The notes: generated by a model from the letters alone, not told the origin. A stretch of 8,158 nucleotides of DNA from an uncultured Clostridia bacterium (GCA_900554085.1 USGA01000024.1:1-8158); one strand, 5' to 3'; positions 1 to 5,473 are shown, counted from the first letter of the stretch. A program made the numbers and translations.

Positions 1-456
1 GCCGTCGCTCTTTCGGGAATGGCGGGGCGAGGATTCGTTTTCGTGGGATTTCTGCCCGAGAAAGCCTCGGCGAGGAGGGAGCGCATAAAGAAAGCCGCAA
101 AAACCGAGTTGCCCATCGTCGTGTACGTCGCGCCGCACGACGTAAAAAAAACGGCGGCGGAACTGGGCGCCGTGCTCGGCGACAGGAAGGTGGTCGTCGC
201 ACGCGAACTTACCAAACTTCACGAGAGCGTGACGGAATGTTAGTTGCTTGATTTCGAATGTGAAGAAAGGGGAGAAATCGTGCTTGTAATCGAGGGCGCG
301 AAAGAGGAAAATACCCTGCTTTCGCTTTCTCCCGAAGAACACCTCGCCGCCTGTCTTGCCGCGGGTATGTCGGAAAAGGACGCCGTCAAAAAAGTGGCGG
401 CGGAAAGAGGAGTGCCCAAGAACGAAATTTACAGACTTACCGTAAAAGACAGATGA
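1..456 (+). pseudogene. rsmI: RsmI, 16S rRNA (cytidine-2'-O)-methyltransferase, 3' part, with in-frame amber codon
   Basis: RsmI methylates the 2'-O of cytidine 1402 in 16S rRNA using S-adenosylmethionine. The gene enters from the left edge, so only about 150 codons of the C-terminal half are seen. Family hallmarks are the VGFLPEK segment, YVAPHDV (usual form YESPH), ELTKLHE at 205-225, GEIVLVIEG at 271-297, and a C-terminal helical region (LSPEEHLAACLAAGMSEKDA, then KNEIYRL) typical of full-length RsmI. The same frame holds a TAG at 241-243, between KLHE and GEIVLV, where family members usually have a Thr-Leu pair. The link between those two motifs is 15 codons here; from memory it is usually about 20. 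Both halves are otherwise well conserved, so the stop is either a very recent nonsense change, a sequence error, or read through. The true stop is TGA at 454-456. A protein starting at the TTG just after the TAG would lack the catalytic part. Family assignment is secure; functional state is not. Confidence 0.85.
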
Positions 457-472
457 CGTGCGCTCTTGTCGT

Positions 473-514
473 CGCGTGACGGATAAGCAAGGATATTGTC
501 GTATCCGCACGACG
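473..514. repeat. imperfect inverted repeat in the rsmI downstream spacer
   Basis: The arms CGGATA (480-485) and TATCCG (502-507) extend outward through GTG (476-478) and CAC (508-510), with A479 bulged, and then by about three more pairs with another bulge. The loop is 16 nt. Two copies of GACGTGCGCT, at 455-464 and 511-520, bracket the structure; the first overlaps the rsmI stop codon. No T-run follows, so it is not a standard terminator. It may be an RNA structure at the end of the rsmI message or a degenerate palindromic repeat. Confidence 0.4.
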
Positions 515-547
515 TGCGCTTCTGTCCGCCTCTCGGCCGTTGTCCGT

Positions 548-581
548 CGCCTGCTGCGCTTGCCCGAAGGCGGCGTTTTTT
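548..581 (+). terminator. probable intrinsic terminator downstream of rsmI
   Basis: CGCC (548-551) pairs with GGCG (572-575). The stem continues inward as GCT with GGC after a bulged T552 (last pair a wobble), leaving a loop of about 13 nt. Six T residues follow directly (576-581), then a further T-rich stretch to 595. The stem is imperfect but the position after rsmI and the T-run fit Rho-independent termination. Confidence 0.5.
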
Positions 582-661
582 ATTTACTTTCTTTTTGAGG
601 ACGCAATCGCGAAAATGCGTGCCCGACGGAAAAAGTTCCCCGCATTGCGCGCGGCGCGGTG

Positions 662-670
662 TGCTAGTAT
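662..670 (+). promoter_or_regulatory. extended -10 promoter for the AraM-like/HAD operon
   Basis: TGCTAGTAT matches the extended -10 form (TGn followed by a TATAAT-like hexamer). No good -35 lies 16-18 bp upstream, which extended -10 promoters can tolerate. The predicted start near 677 gives a leader of about 21 nt carrying the GGAGG site. The element is followed by a tandem copy: AGTATCGTG occurs at 666-674 and 677-685, and TGACAGTAT at 673-681 is a second, weaker extended -10 candidate. Confidence 0.4.
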
Positions 671-688
671 CGTGACAGTATCGTGCGC

Positions 689-693
689 GGAGG
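689..693 (+). promoter_or_regulatory. ribosome binding site fixing the start of the AraM-like gene
   Basis: GGAGG lies four bases before ATG 698. It selects this ATG over an in-frame GTG at 683, which lies upstream of the site and has no ribosome binding site of its own. Confidence 0.7.
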
Positions 694-697
694 CGTT

Positions 698-1855
698 ATG
701 CGCGAATTTCTACACACAAAACTCGACATCGCAAGAGACATCGGCGGCGCGAAAGTGTTTGCGGGAGAGGACATCGTCCCGTCAATACCCGCCACGGCGG
801 CGGAAATCGTCGAAAACGGAAGGGTTCTGTTGCTTTGCGACAGAGGCACGGCGCGCATAGCGTCGGACGTGGCTGCCGAAATGAAAGGCGGCGGATTTCG
901 CGTAAGCGCACACGACGTCGACGAGGATTTCGTCCCGGAGGAGCAATGTCGTCTGGTGCTCGGAGTTGGCGCGGGAAGAGTGGCGGAAAAATGCAAAAGT
1001 ACCGCTCGCGAACTGGGCGCCGAGTGTGCTTTGCTGCTTACCGCTCCGACGAGCGAAAAGATTCTTTCGGGCGGCGGAATAAATCAGGTGTATCTCGACA
1101 AAAAAGTTTTGTCCTCCTGTCCGAGGCGTTGTTACGCGGCGGGGCTCGGCATATTGCTTGCCCGCCCCGTAATCGAATTCGACAGAATGTTCGACAACAA
1201 GGTATGTTCGGCGGGTACGACGGAAGTGGAGGCGACTTCGGTCGTGCGTGACCCCGACCCGACCGCTCTTGCCGTCGAATTGCTGACGCTGGGCGCGAAG
1301 GACGACGCATTTTTGCGCTCGGAGGAGGGAAAGAGGGCCCCGCGTCCCGCCCCTTGCGACGCCGTTGCCGAGGTGCTTTCGCGCATCGCGCTCCAAAAAG
1401 GAAAAAATCCGCGTTTGCGCGGAGAGTATATGTTCGTCACCGCCTGTGCGCTCAAGCGCTTCTACACCCTTTTTCTGTCTTCGCCGTCAATCGATACGTT
1501 GCTTCCCGCCGACAACGACGCCGTGCTTTCCCGACTGGTCGCGCTGACGGGCAGGGAGCGCGCGGGATTGCTGCAAATGTTTGACTTTTCGGACGTCAAC
1601 AGTTATTTTAGAATAAGTTACATAGTCGGAGAATACAGGTTGGATTTCATCGACAGACTGTCCGCAATCGACCTTGCCGCCGCAGAGAGAAAGTGGCGTC
1701 GGACCTATGACGACGCGGGTTTCTTCCTGAGGGGTGCGATAACGGCGAGAGAGGTGACGGAGGCGATGTCGCTGGCGGGCGCCGTGTCGGGCGGATTGTT
1801 GCATTACGCTGCCACGACGGGATTTCTGGACAGAGTGGCGGCGATTCCTTCCTGA
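698..1855 (+). CDS. divergent dehydroquinate synthase-like/iron-alcohol-dehydrogenase-fold protein (AraM/G1PDH-related), probably lacking the metal site
   Basis: The 385-residue product has the N-terminal layout of the glycerol dehydrogenase/glycerol-1-phosphate dehydrogenase superfamily. A beta-strand region with RVLLLCDRGT (about 42-51) precedes the glycine-rich LGVGAGRVAEK (88-98), which corresponds to the NAD-binding GxGxxxD-type loop. LLTAPTSEK (113-121) corresponds to the VPTAPSMDG motif, and YAAGLGILLAR (146-156) to the AAGFGD..GK helix. The helical C-terminal half ends in an SGGLLHYAATTGFLD segment typical of the fold. The catalytic metal ligands look lost: the Asp of TAPSMDG aligns with Glu120, and there is no SEHxxxH-like motif. 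The only histidines are His6, His72 and the one in LLHYAA. The dehydrogenase activity of the family is therefore doubtful; a regulatory, structural or altered-substrate role is possible. The start is ATG 698, set by GGAGG at 689-693. The HAD-IIA phosphatase gene follows after 26 nt, probably in one operon. The fold is fairly sure; the function is unknown. Confidence 0.75.
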   Translation: MREFLHTKLDIARDIGGAKVFAGEDIVPSIPATAAEIVENGRVLLLCDRGTARIASDVAAEMKGGGFRVSAHDVDEDFVPEEQCRLVLGVGAGRVAEKCKSTARELGAECALLLTAPTSEKILSGGGINQVYLDKKVLSSCPRRCYAAGLGILLARPVIEFDRMFDNKVCSAGTTEVEATSVVRDPDPTALAVELLTLGAKDDAFLRSEEGKRAPRPAPCDAVAEVLSRIALQKGKNPRLRGEYMFVTACALKRFYTLFLSSPSIDTLLPADNDAVLSRLVALTGRERAGLLQMFDFSDVNSYFRISYIVGEYRLDFIDRLSAIDLAAAERKWRRTYDDAGFFLRGAITAREVTEAMSLAGAVSGGLLHYAATTGFLDRVAAIPS

Positions 1856-1881
1856 CATCCGCTTTCACAAGGGAGAAAGGG

Positions 1882-2667
1882 TTGAAAGACATAAGAGACG
1901 TCGAACTTTTTTTATTTGACCTCGACGGTACGGTATACGTCGGCGACAAGGAGATAGAAGGCTCTTTCGCCGCGATTAACCGTCTGCGCGCTCTGGGCAA
2001 AAGAGTGTGCTTTTTCACCAACAACAGTTCCCGCAAACATACCGATTACATCGAACGCCTGAAAAGACTCGGGCTCGAGGTTACCGCCGACGAAGTCTAC
2101 ACCAGCGGACAGGTGACCTGCGAATATCTCCTGGAGCACCACACCGGCAAAAAGGTGCTTCTGCTGGGCAACGACAGGCTGAAGGCGGAATTCGCCGAGT
2201 ACGGTATCGAGACCGTGGAAACCCACCCGGATATTGCCGTTATCGCGTTCGACACCTCGCTTACTTACGAAAAACTTTACAATTTCTGCAGGTGGGTGCA
2301 GGAGGATATACCTTACTTTGCCACCCACCCCGACAATTTCTGTCCCGCGGAAGTATGTCCTATGCCCGACGTGGGCGCTCTCACCGAGGCCGTACGCCTT
2401 ACCGTCGGTCGCTCGCCCGACCTGGTTATGGGCAAGCCTTTTGCGGCGGCGGGGGAGAGGATAGCAAAGCGATTCGGACTGCCTCCCGAAAAAATCGCAA
2501 TGGTAGGCGACAGATTGTATACGGACATCGCGTTCGGGGTCAACTGCGGATTCGTGTCCGTGCTGGTGCTGACGGGCGAGACCGACAGGGCTATGGCGGA
2601 GAAGTCCGACATCAAAGCCGACGTCGTTCTCGGGGCGGTGAAGGATATCCCCGCGCTGGTGGAATGA
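1882..2667 (+). CDS. HAD-IIA family hydrolase (NagD/AraL-type phosphatase)
   Basis: This is a 261-residue cytosolic Mg2+-dependent phosphatase of the HAD superfamily, subfamily IIA. Motif I is DLDGT at 13-17, with Asp13 the expected nucleophile and Asp15 the general acid. Motif II is FFTNNSSR at 44-51 (Thr46). Motif III is the Lys of MGKPF at 183-187 (Lys185), and motif IV is MVGDRLYTDI at 207-216 (Asp210 and Asp215). The C2 cap lies between motifs II and III and contains THPDNFCP, like the NPD segment of NagD relatives. The length fits the family and all catalytic residues are present. The start is TTG 1882: GGGAG at 1871-1875 is six bases upstream and motif I begins 12 residues later, so no later start is possible. 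Family members dephosphorylate small sugar or polyol phosphates, 4-nitrophenyl phosphate, UMP or phosphoglycolate, and the substrate cannot be read from sequence. The AraM-like gene upstream recalls the adjacent araL and araM genes of Bacillus subtilis. The gene ends before a clear terminator. Confidence 0.93.
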   Translation: MKDIRDVELFLFDLDGTVYVGDKEIEGSFAAINRLRALGKRVCFFTNNSSRKHTDYIERLKRLGLEVTADEVYTSGQVTCEYLLEHHTGKKVLLLGNDRLKAEFAEYGIETVETHPDIAVIAFDTSLTYEKLYNFCRWVQEDIPYFATHPDNFCPAEVCPMPDVGALTEAVRLTVGRSPDLVMGKPFAAAGERIAKRFGLPPEKIAMVGDRLYTDIAFGVNCGFVSVLVLTGETDRAMAEKSDIKADVVLGAVKDIPALVE

Positions 2668-2676
2668 TTTTGGCAC

Positions 2677-2702
2677 AAATGCGCATTTGATATGCGCTTT
2701 TT
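2677..2702 (+). terminator. intrinsic terminator after the HAD-IIA gene
   Basis: GCGCAT (2681-2686) and ATGCGC (2692-2697) form a perfect 6-bp stem with a 5-nt loop, followed by five T residues (2698-2702). Three extra A-T pairs are possible below one mismatch. It starts ten bases after the HAD stop codon and closes the two-gene unit. Confidence 0.75.
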
Positions 2703-2718
2703 GTGTCGGTAAAGTATA

Positions 2719-2849
2719 GATATCGCAAAATATCGTCACATAAACGTATGTTCGTTTGTGCATAGTCGCAACCGTACATATGCGACATCAAGCAAACGAC
2801 CGCCTGCGACGGTGTGCAGATGCGCAAATGCGCACTTGCCCTGTCGGGC
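2719..2849 (+). other. hairpin-rich leader upstream of the symporter gene
   Basis: The spacer before the symporter holds a row of inverted repeats. GATAT/ATATC lies at 2719-2723 and 2730-2734. CATAAACG/CGTTTGTG lies at 2739-2746 and 2753-2760 (8 bp, one wobble pair, 6-nt loop). GTCGCA/TGCGAC lies at 2765-2770 and 2781-2786. TGCGC/GCGCA lies at 2821-2825 and 2830-2834. GCCC/GGGC lies at 2838-2841 and 2846-2849, just before the ribosome binding site. The AT-rich part around 2710-2760 is the likely promoter zone, but I find no convincing -35/-10 pair. The region may be an operator cluster or a structured 5' leader. I do not recognise it as a known riboswitch class. Confidence 0.4.
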
Positions 2850-2870
2850 GCGTGATCGTGAGGGAGACAA

Positions 2871-4520
2871 ATGGCATCACTGCTCTCAGCGACAAACGAA
2901 GTCTGGCCGCAATGGCTCATATTCGCCGTTTATATGGCGGTCATTCTCGTCGTTGCCGTCGTGACCCGCAGGAAGAGCGCGAGTGTGGAAGGATTTATGT
3001 TCGCCAACAAAGGCGTGGGCGGCTGGCTGAGCGCTTTCGCTTACGGCGCGACCTATTTTTCCGCCGTCGTGTTCGTCGGTTATGCGGGCAAATTCGGGTG
3101 GAATTTCGGCTTGTCCGCCGTGTGGATAGGCATAGGGAATATGCTCATCGGAACGCTGGCGGCGTGGTTCATTCTTGCCGCCCGCACGAAGCGTATGACA
3201 ACGGCGTTGTCGGTGCGTACGATGCCCGAATTTTTCGAAAAAAGGTACGAGAGCAAATACATCAAACTCTTTGCCGCAATAATCGTTTTCGTTTTTCTGC
3301 TGCCGTATTCCGCGTCCGTGTATCAGGGAATGGGGTACATTTTCGAAGCCGCGCTCGGCATTGACGCCAAATGGTGCGTGCTCATCCTGGCGGGGCTGAC
3401 GGCCGTCTATCTTTTCCTCGGCGGCTACTTTGCCACCACGATTACCGACTTCATTCAGGGACTCATAATGATTGTGGGAATCGTTGTCACGGTGTTCGCG
3501 CTGCTCGGCAGCCCGCAGATGAACTGGGGCGAGGGTCTGTCTGCGCTGTGGAACGACCCCGACCTTACCCTTATTCCCAACGCAGTCACTCTCGAGGGCG
3601 GGACCTTCCTCGACAACCAACTTTTCAACGTGTTCATTCTCGTGTGCCTCACCTCGTTCGGAATGTGGGGGATGCCTCAATCCATTCACAAGTTCTATGC
3701 CATAAAGGACGGAGCGGCAATCAGGAAAGGCGCAATCATTTCCACTTTCTTTTCCCTCATAGTGGGGTGCGGCGCCTACTTTATGGGAAGTATGGTCACG
3801 CGTTTCGTGGACGAAGTGCCGGACGGCAACTTTGACAAACTCATTCCCGAAATGCTGGTGAACAACGTTCCGTCGGCTCTTCTCGGGTTGATTATAGTGC
3901 TGTTGTTCTCGGCTTCGATGTCAACGCTCGCCGCGTTGTCGCTGTCATCGAGTTCGACCGTGACGGTGGACTTCTACAAGGGTTATCTGAAACGCAACGC
4001 GCCCGACAAGAATCTGAACGTTCTCATTCGCGTGCTGTGTCTGGTGTTCGTGGCGGTTTCCGCCGTGCTCGCGATTGTGGAAGTGGACGCCATAGTCAGT
4101 ATGATGAGCCTCAGTTGGGGTGCCGTGGCGGGCTGTTTCATAGGACCGTACGTCTACGGTCTGTACTCCAAAAAATCCAACAAGGCGGGCGCATACGCCT
4201 CTATGATAACCTGCCTCGTGCTCACGTTCTCGCTGATAATCGGGCTGGGGTATTACACCCTGCAAGCCGCGGGCGGCGACCCGACATTCGGCGAAGCGTT
4301 CAAGGCGGGTATAGGAAGGTCGCCTTTCATAGGGGTCGTGACGATGGCGGCGAGTATGATAGTCACCCCCGTGTTCAGCCTTATATTCGATAGCAAGTGC
4401 CGCGTCAGCGAGGAACTTACGGCCGCGCTTTTCCCGTCCAAATTCCCCGCGGACGAATATGTCCGGGAGAACGTCCGCGGCTCCGACGGCGCGGCGGAAG
4501 CGGATATGTCGGAAAACTGA
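2871..4520 (+). CDS. sodium:solute symporter (SSS family, TC 2.A.21)
   Basis: The 549-residue integral membrane protein is predicted to import a small solute with Na+. About 13 hydrophobic segments fit the PutP/SGLT topology. The first is near residues 15-31, the second near 48-70, and the last near 480-505, followed by a hydrophilic tail rich in charged residues. Family hallmarks are the loop TMPEFFEKRYESKYIK after the third segment and GGYFATTITDFIQGLIM around the fifth and sixth. SASMSTLAALSLSSSS (about 347-362) is the third: its Ser351-Thr352 pair matches the conserved Ser/Thr pair of the Na2 sodium site (Ser340/Thr341 in PutP), so sodium coupling is expected to be intact. The substrate cannot be told from sequence; proline/pantothenate-type, sugar or monocarboxylate substrates are all possible. 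The start is ATG 2871, with AGGGAG at 2861-2866. It appears to be transcribed alone, between the HAD terminator and the 4541-4571 hairpin, behind a hairpin-rich leader. No catabolic or binding-protein gene adjoins it. Confidence 0.95.
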   Translation: MASLLSATNEVWPQWLIFAVYMAVILVVAVVTRRKSASVEGFMFANKGVGGWLSAFAYGATYFSAVVFVGYAGKFGWNFGLSAVWIGIGNMLIGTLAAWFILAARTKRMTTALSVRTMPEFFEKRYESKYIKLFAAIIVFVFLLPYSASVYQGMGYIFEAALGIDAKWCVLILAGLTAVYLFLGGYFATTITDFIQGLIMIVGIVVTVFALLGSPQMNWGEGLSALWNDPDLTLIPNAVTLEGGTFLDNQLFNVFILVCLTSFGMWGMPQSIHKFYAIKDGAAIRKGAIISTFFSLIVGCGAYFMGSMVTRFVDEVPDGNFDKLIPEMLVNNVPSALLGLIIVLLFSASMSTLAALSLSSSSTVTVDFYKGYLKRNAPDKNLNVLIRVLCLVFVAVSAVLAIVEVDAIVSMMSLSWGAVAGCFIGPYVYGLYSKKSNKAGAYASMITCLVLTFSLIIGLGYYTLQAAGGDPTFGEAFKAGIGRSPFIGVVTMAASMIVTPVFSLIFDSKCRVSEELTAALFPSKFPADEYVRENVRGSDGAAEADMSEN

Positions 4521-4540
4521 ACCCCGTAAAACGTATAACA

Positions 4541-4571
4541 CAGAAGCGCGGCCGATGTAGCCGCGCTTCTG
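4541..4571. terminator. bidirectional hairpin between convergent genes
   Basis: CAGAAGCGCGGC (4541-4552) pairs perfectly with GCCGCGCTTCTG (4560-4571) around a 7-nt loop. An outer CCCC (4522-4525)/GGGG (4577-4580) pairing is also possible. It starts 20 bases after the symporter stop and lies downstream of the minus-strand M23 gene, so it is placed to end both messages. There is no T-run on the plus strand. On the minus strand the hairpin is followed by a moderately T-rich stretch, so it should work better in that direction or act as a 3' stabilising structure. Confidence 0.7.
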
Positions 4572-4585
4572 CGTAAGGGGGGAGA

Positions 4586-4627
4586 TTATTTCATCTTGCG
4601 TGGGTGCAAATGAATGTCTGTTGCCAT
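4586..4627 (-). CDS. possible 13-residue micropeptide between the M23 gene and the terminator
   Basis: On the minus strand, ATG (4627-4625) opens a 13-codon frame, MATDIHLHPRKMK, ending in TAA (4588-4586). A GAGG site lies five bases upstream, and the frame ends 14 bases before the strong hairpin. It would be the last frame on the M23 message. I recognise no family, and a frame this short with a ribosome binding site can arise by chance. The rest of the 4572-4701 spacer holds only short GC-rich palindromes such as CCGCTTGCGG (4653-4662). Confidence 0.15.
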   Translation of the reverse strand: MATDIHLHPRKMK

Positions 4628-4701
4628 AATCGCCTCGGTTGCGATTTCCGTCCCGCTTGCGGATTCGGTCCCGTGGAGCGGTGCGAAGCGCGGAGCGGCG
4701 G

Positions 4702-5367
4702 TTATTTTTCTTCGAGTACGAGGACTTCGAGGGGATTGATGTCCGTGCCGTCCTTGCTCATCTCGAAGTGAAGGTGATTGCCCGCGGTGCTTTCGGAGCC
4801 TCTGGTCGCAGCCATAGTGCCGAGCAGTTGACCTTTGGTGACTTCGTCGCCCTTTTCGACTTCGAGATTTTCCGCGAGAGAGTAGTAGCGGGTTTCGTAG
4901 CCTTCGTCGTGGCTCACCACAACATAGTAGCCGTTCAGGATATCGTAGCCCGTTTCGGAGACGGTACCGCGTTCTGCGGCGAACACCGAGAGGTCGTCGC
5001 CCGTGAAGTCAACGCCGAGGTGAACCTGATATTGTCCGAGGGTGGGATTCCACACCAACACGCTGTCGCTGTACTCCTGAGACACGGAACCGTTGACGGG
5101 AGAAGCGAAAGAGAGGGGCTCGACGACGGGTTCTTTGTCGTCGTCTTCGTCCTTGTCGTCGTCGGGGTCTTCGGGCTTGAGGACGTCGTCGCCGGGGTCT
5201 CCGTCGGGATTGACGACGACCGCTCCGTCGTCACCGCTGAAGTCGCCCGTTACGGCGAGGGCGATAATCGTTGCCACGCACGCTATGCACAGCACGATGA
5301 GAATGTAGAATACGTTACGTTTCAGAAATTCGCCGACTTTTCTTGCTGCGGCAGTCATTTTGCTCAT
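4702..5367 (-). CDS. spoIIQ: membrane-anchored M23 family protein, SpoIIQ-like
   Basis: The 221-residue product has a short positively charged N-terminus, one membrane helix at about 18-40 (NVFYILIVLCIACVATIIAL), an Asp/Glu/Pro-rich linker at about 42-84, and an M23 (LytM-type) domain from about 87 to the end. The zinc ligands are present: His116 and Asp120 in HLGVD, and His200 in NHLHFE, with His198 as the partner catalytic His. The His of the usual YxHL motif is replaced by Ser163 (YYSLAENL), and the C-terminus reads GNHLHFEMSKDGTDINP. Both features recall SpoIIQ, the forespore membrane protein that forms a channel with SpoIIIAH during engulfment. Its length also fits SpoIIQ. Peptidoglycan cleavage may be weak or absent because of Ser163. 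The start is ATG 5367, with GGAGG six bases upstream; an in-frame ATG at 5427 lies upstream of the promoter and is rejected. A sigma-F-like promoter precedes the gene. M23 membership is sure; SpoIIQ identity is probable rather than proven. Confidence 0.88.
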   Translation of the reverse strand: MSKMTAAARKVGEFLKRNVFYILIVLCIACVATIIALAVTGDFSGDDGAVVVNPDGDPGDDVLKPEDPDDDKDEDDDKEPVVEPLSFASPVNGSVSQEYSDSVLVWNPTLGQYQVHLGVDFTGDDLSVFAAERGTVSETGYDILNGYYVVVSHDEGYETRYYSLAENLEVEKGDEVTKGQLLGTMAATRGSESTAGNHLHFEMSKDGTDINPLEVLVLEEK

Positions 5368-5373
5368 AGGATA

Positions 5374-5378
5374 CCTCC
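5374..5378 (-). promoter_or_regulatory. ribosome binding site fixing the M23 start
   Basis: GGAGG on the minus strand, six bases before ATG 5367, decides for this start over the in-frame ATG 20 codons upstream at 5427. Confidence 0.8.
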
Positions 5379-5387
5379 GTTTGCCCG

Positions 5388-5417
5388 AAGTATTGACAGG
5401 GCGGGGGAGGTTTATAC
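5388..5417 (-). promoter_or_regulatory. sigma-F-like promoter of the SpoIIQ-like gene
   Basis: On the minus strand GTATA (5417-5413) is followed after exactly 15 bp by GTCAATACTT (5397-5388). As I recall it, the Bacillus sigma-F consensus is GywTA, 15 bp, GgnrAnAnTw. The -35 fits fully; the -10 fits at every specified position except the second (T for G). The predicted start near 5381 leaves a leader of about 14 nt containing GGAGG. B. subtilis spoIIQ is a sigma-F gene, so element and gene support each other. The match was made by eye. Confidence 0.5.
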
Positions 5418-5473
5418 GGTGCGACAAAAAGATTTTTTTGTGTTGTTATCCGCTAGGCACGTCCAATTGCGTA

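Noticed and set aside
244..456. Separate small gene starting at TTG 244
   Set aside because: It has no ribosome binding site and its translation is plainly the C-terminal part of RsmI in the same frame as the upstream half.
683..697. GTG 683 as the start of the AraM-like gene
   Set aside because: It lies upstream of the GGAGG at 689-693 and has no ribosome site. ATG 698 is correctly placed.
1912..2763. Minus-strand open frame (283 codons) opposite the HAD-IIA gene
   Set aside because: The plus strand has all four HAD motifs and a ribosome binding site. The antisense translation shows no motif.
2703..2870. Known riboswitch or T-box before the symporter
   Set aside because: There are several hairpins, but I could not match any conserved riboswitch core, and there is no terminator/antiterminator pair in the leader.
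2886..3689. Minus-strand open frame (267 codons) opposite the symporter
   Set aside because: It is a shadow of transmembrane coding sequence; its translation is highly charged and His-rich without a recognisable domain.
5393..5418. Perfect TTGACA (5393-5398) followed by TATACG on the plus strand as a promoter
   Set aside because: The spacing is only 14 bp, too short for sigma-A. The same bases fit the minus-strand sigma-F element better, and a far better plus-strand promoter lies at 5474-5503.
5368..5427. ATG at 5427 (minus) as the start of the M23 gene
   Set aside because: It would make the promoter and ribosome site coding. The N-terminal extension is basic and unlike the family, and GGAGG points to ATG 5367.
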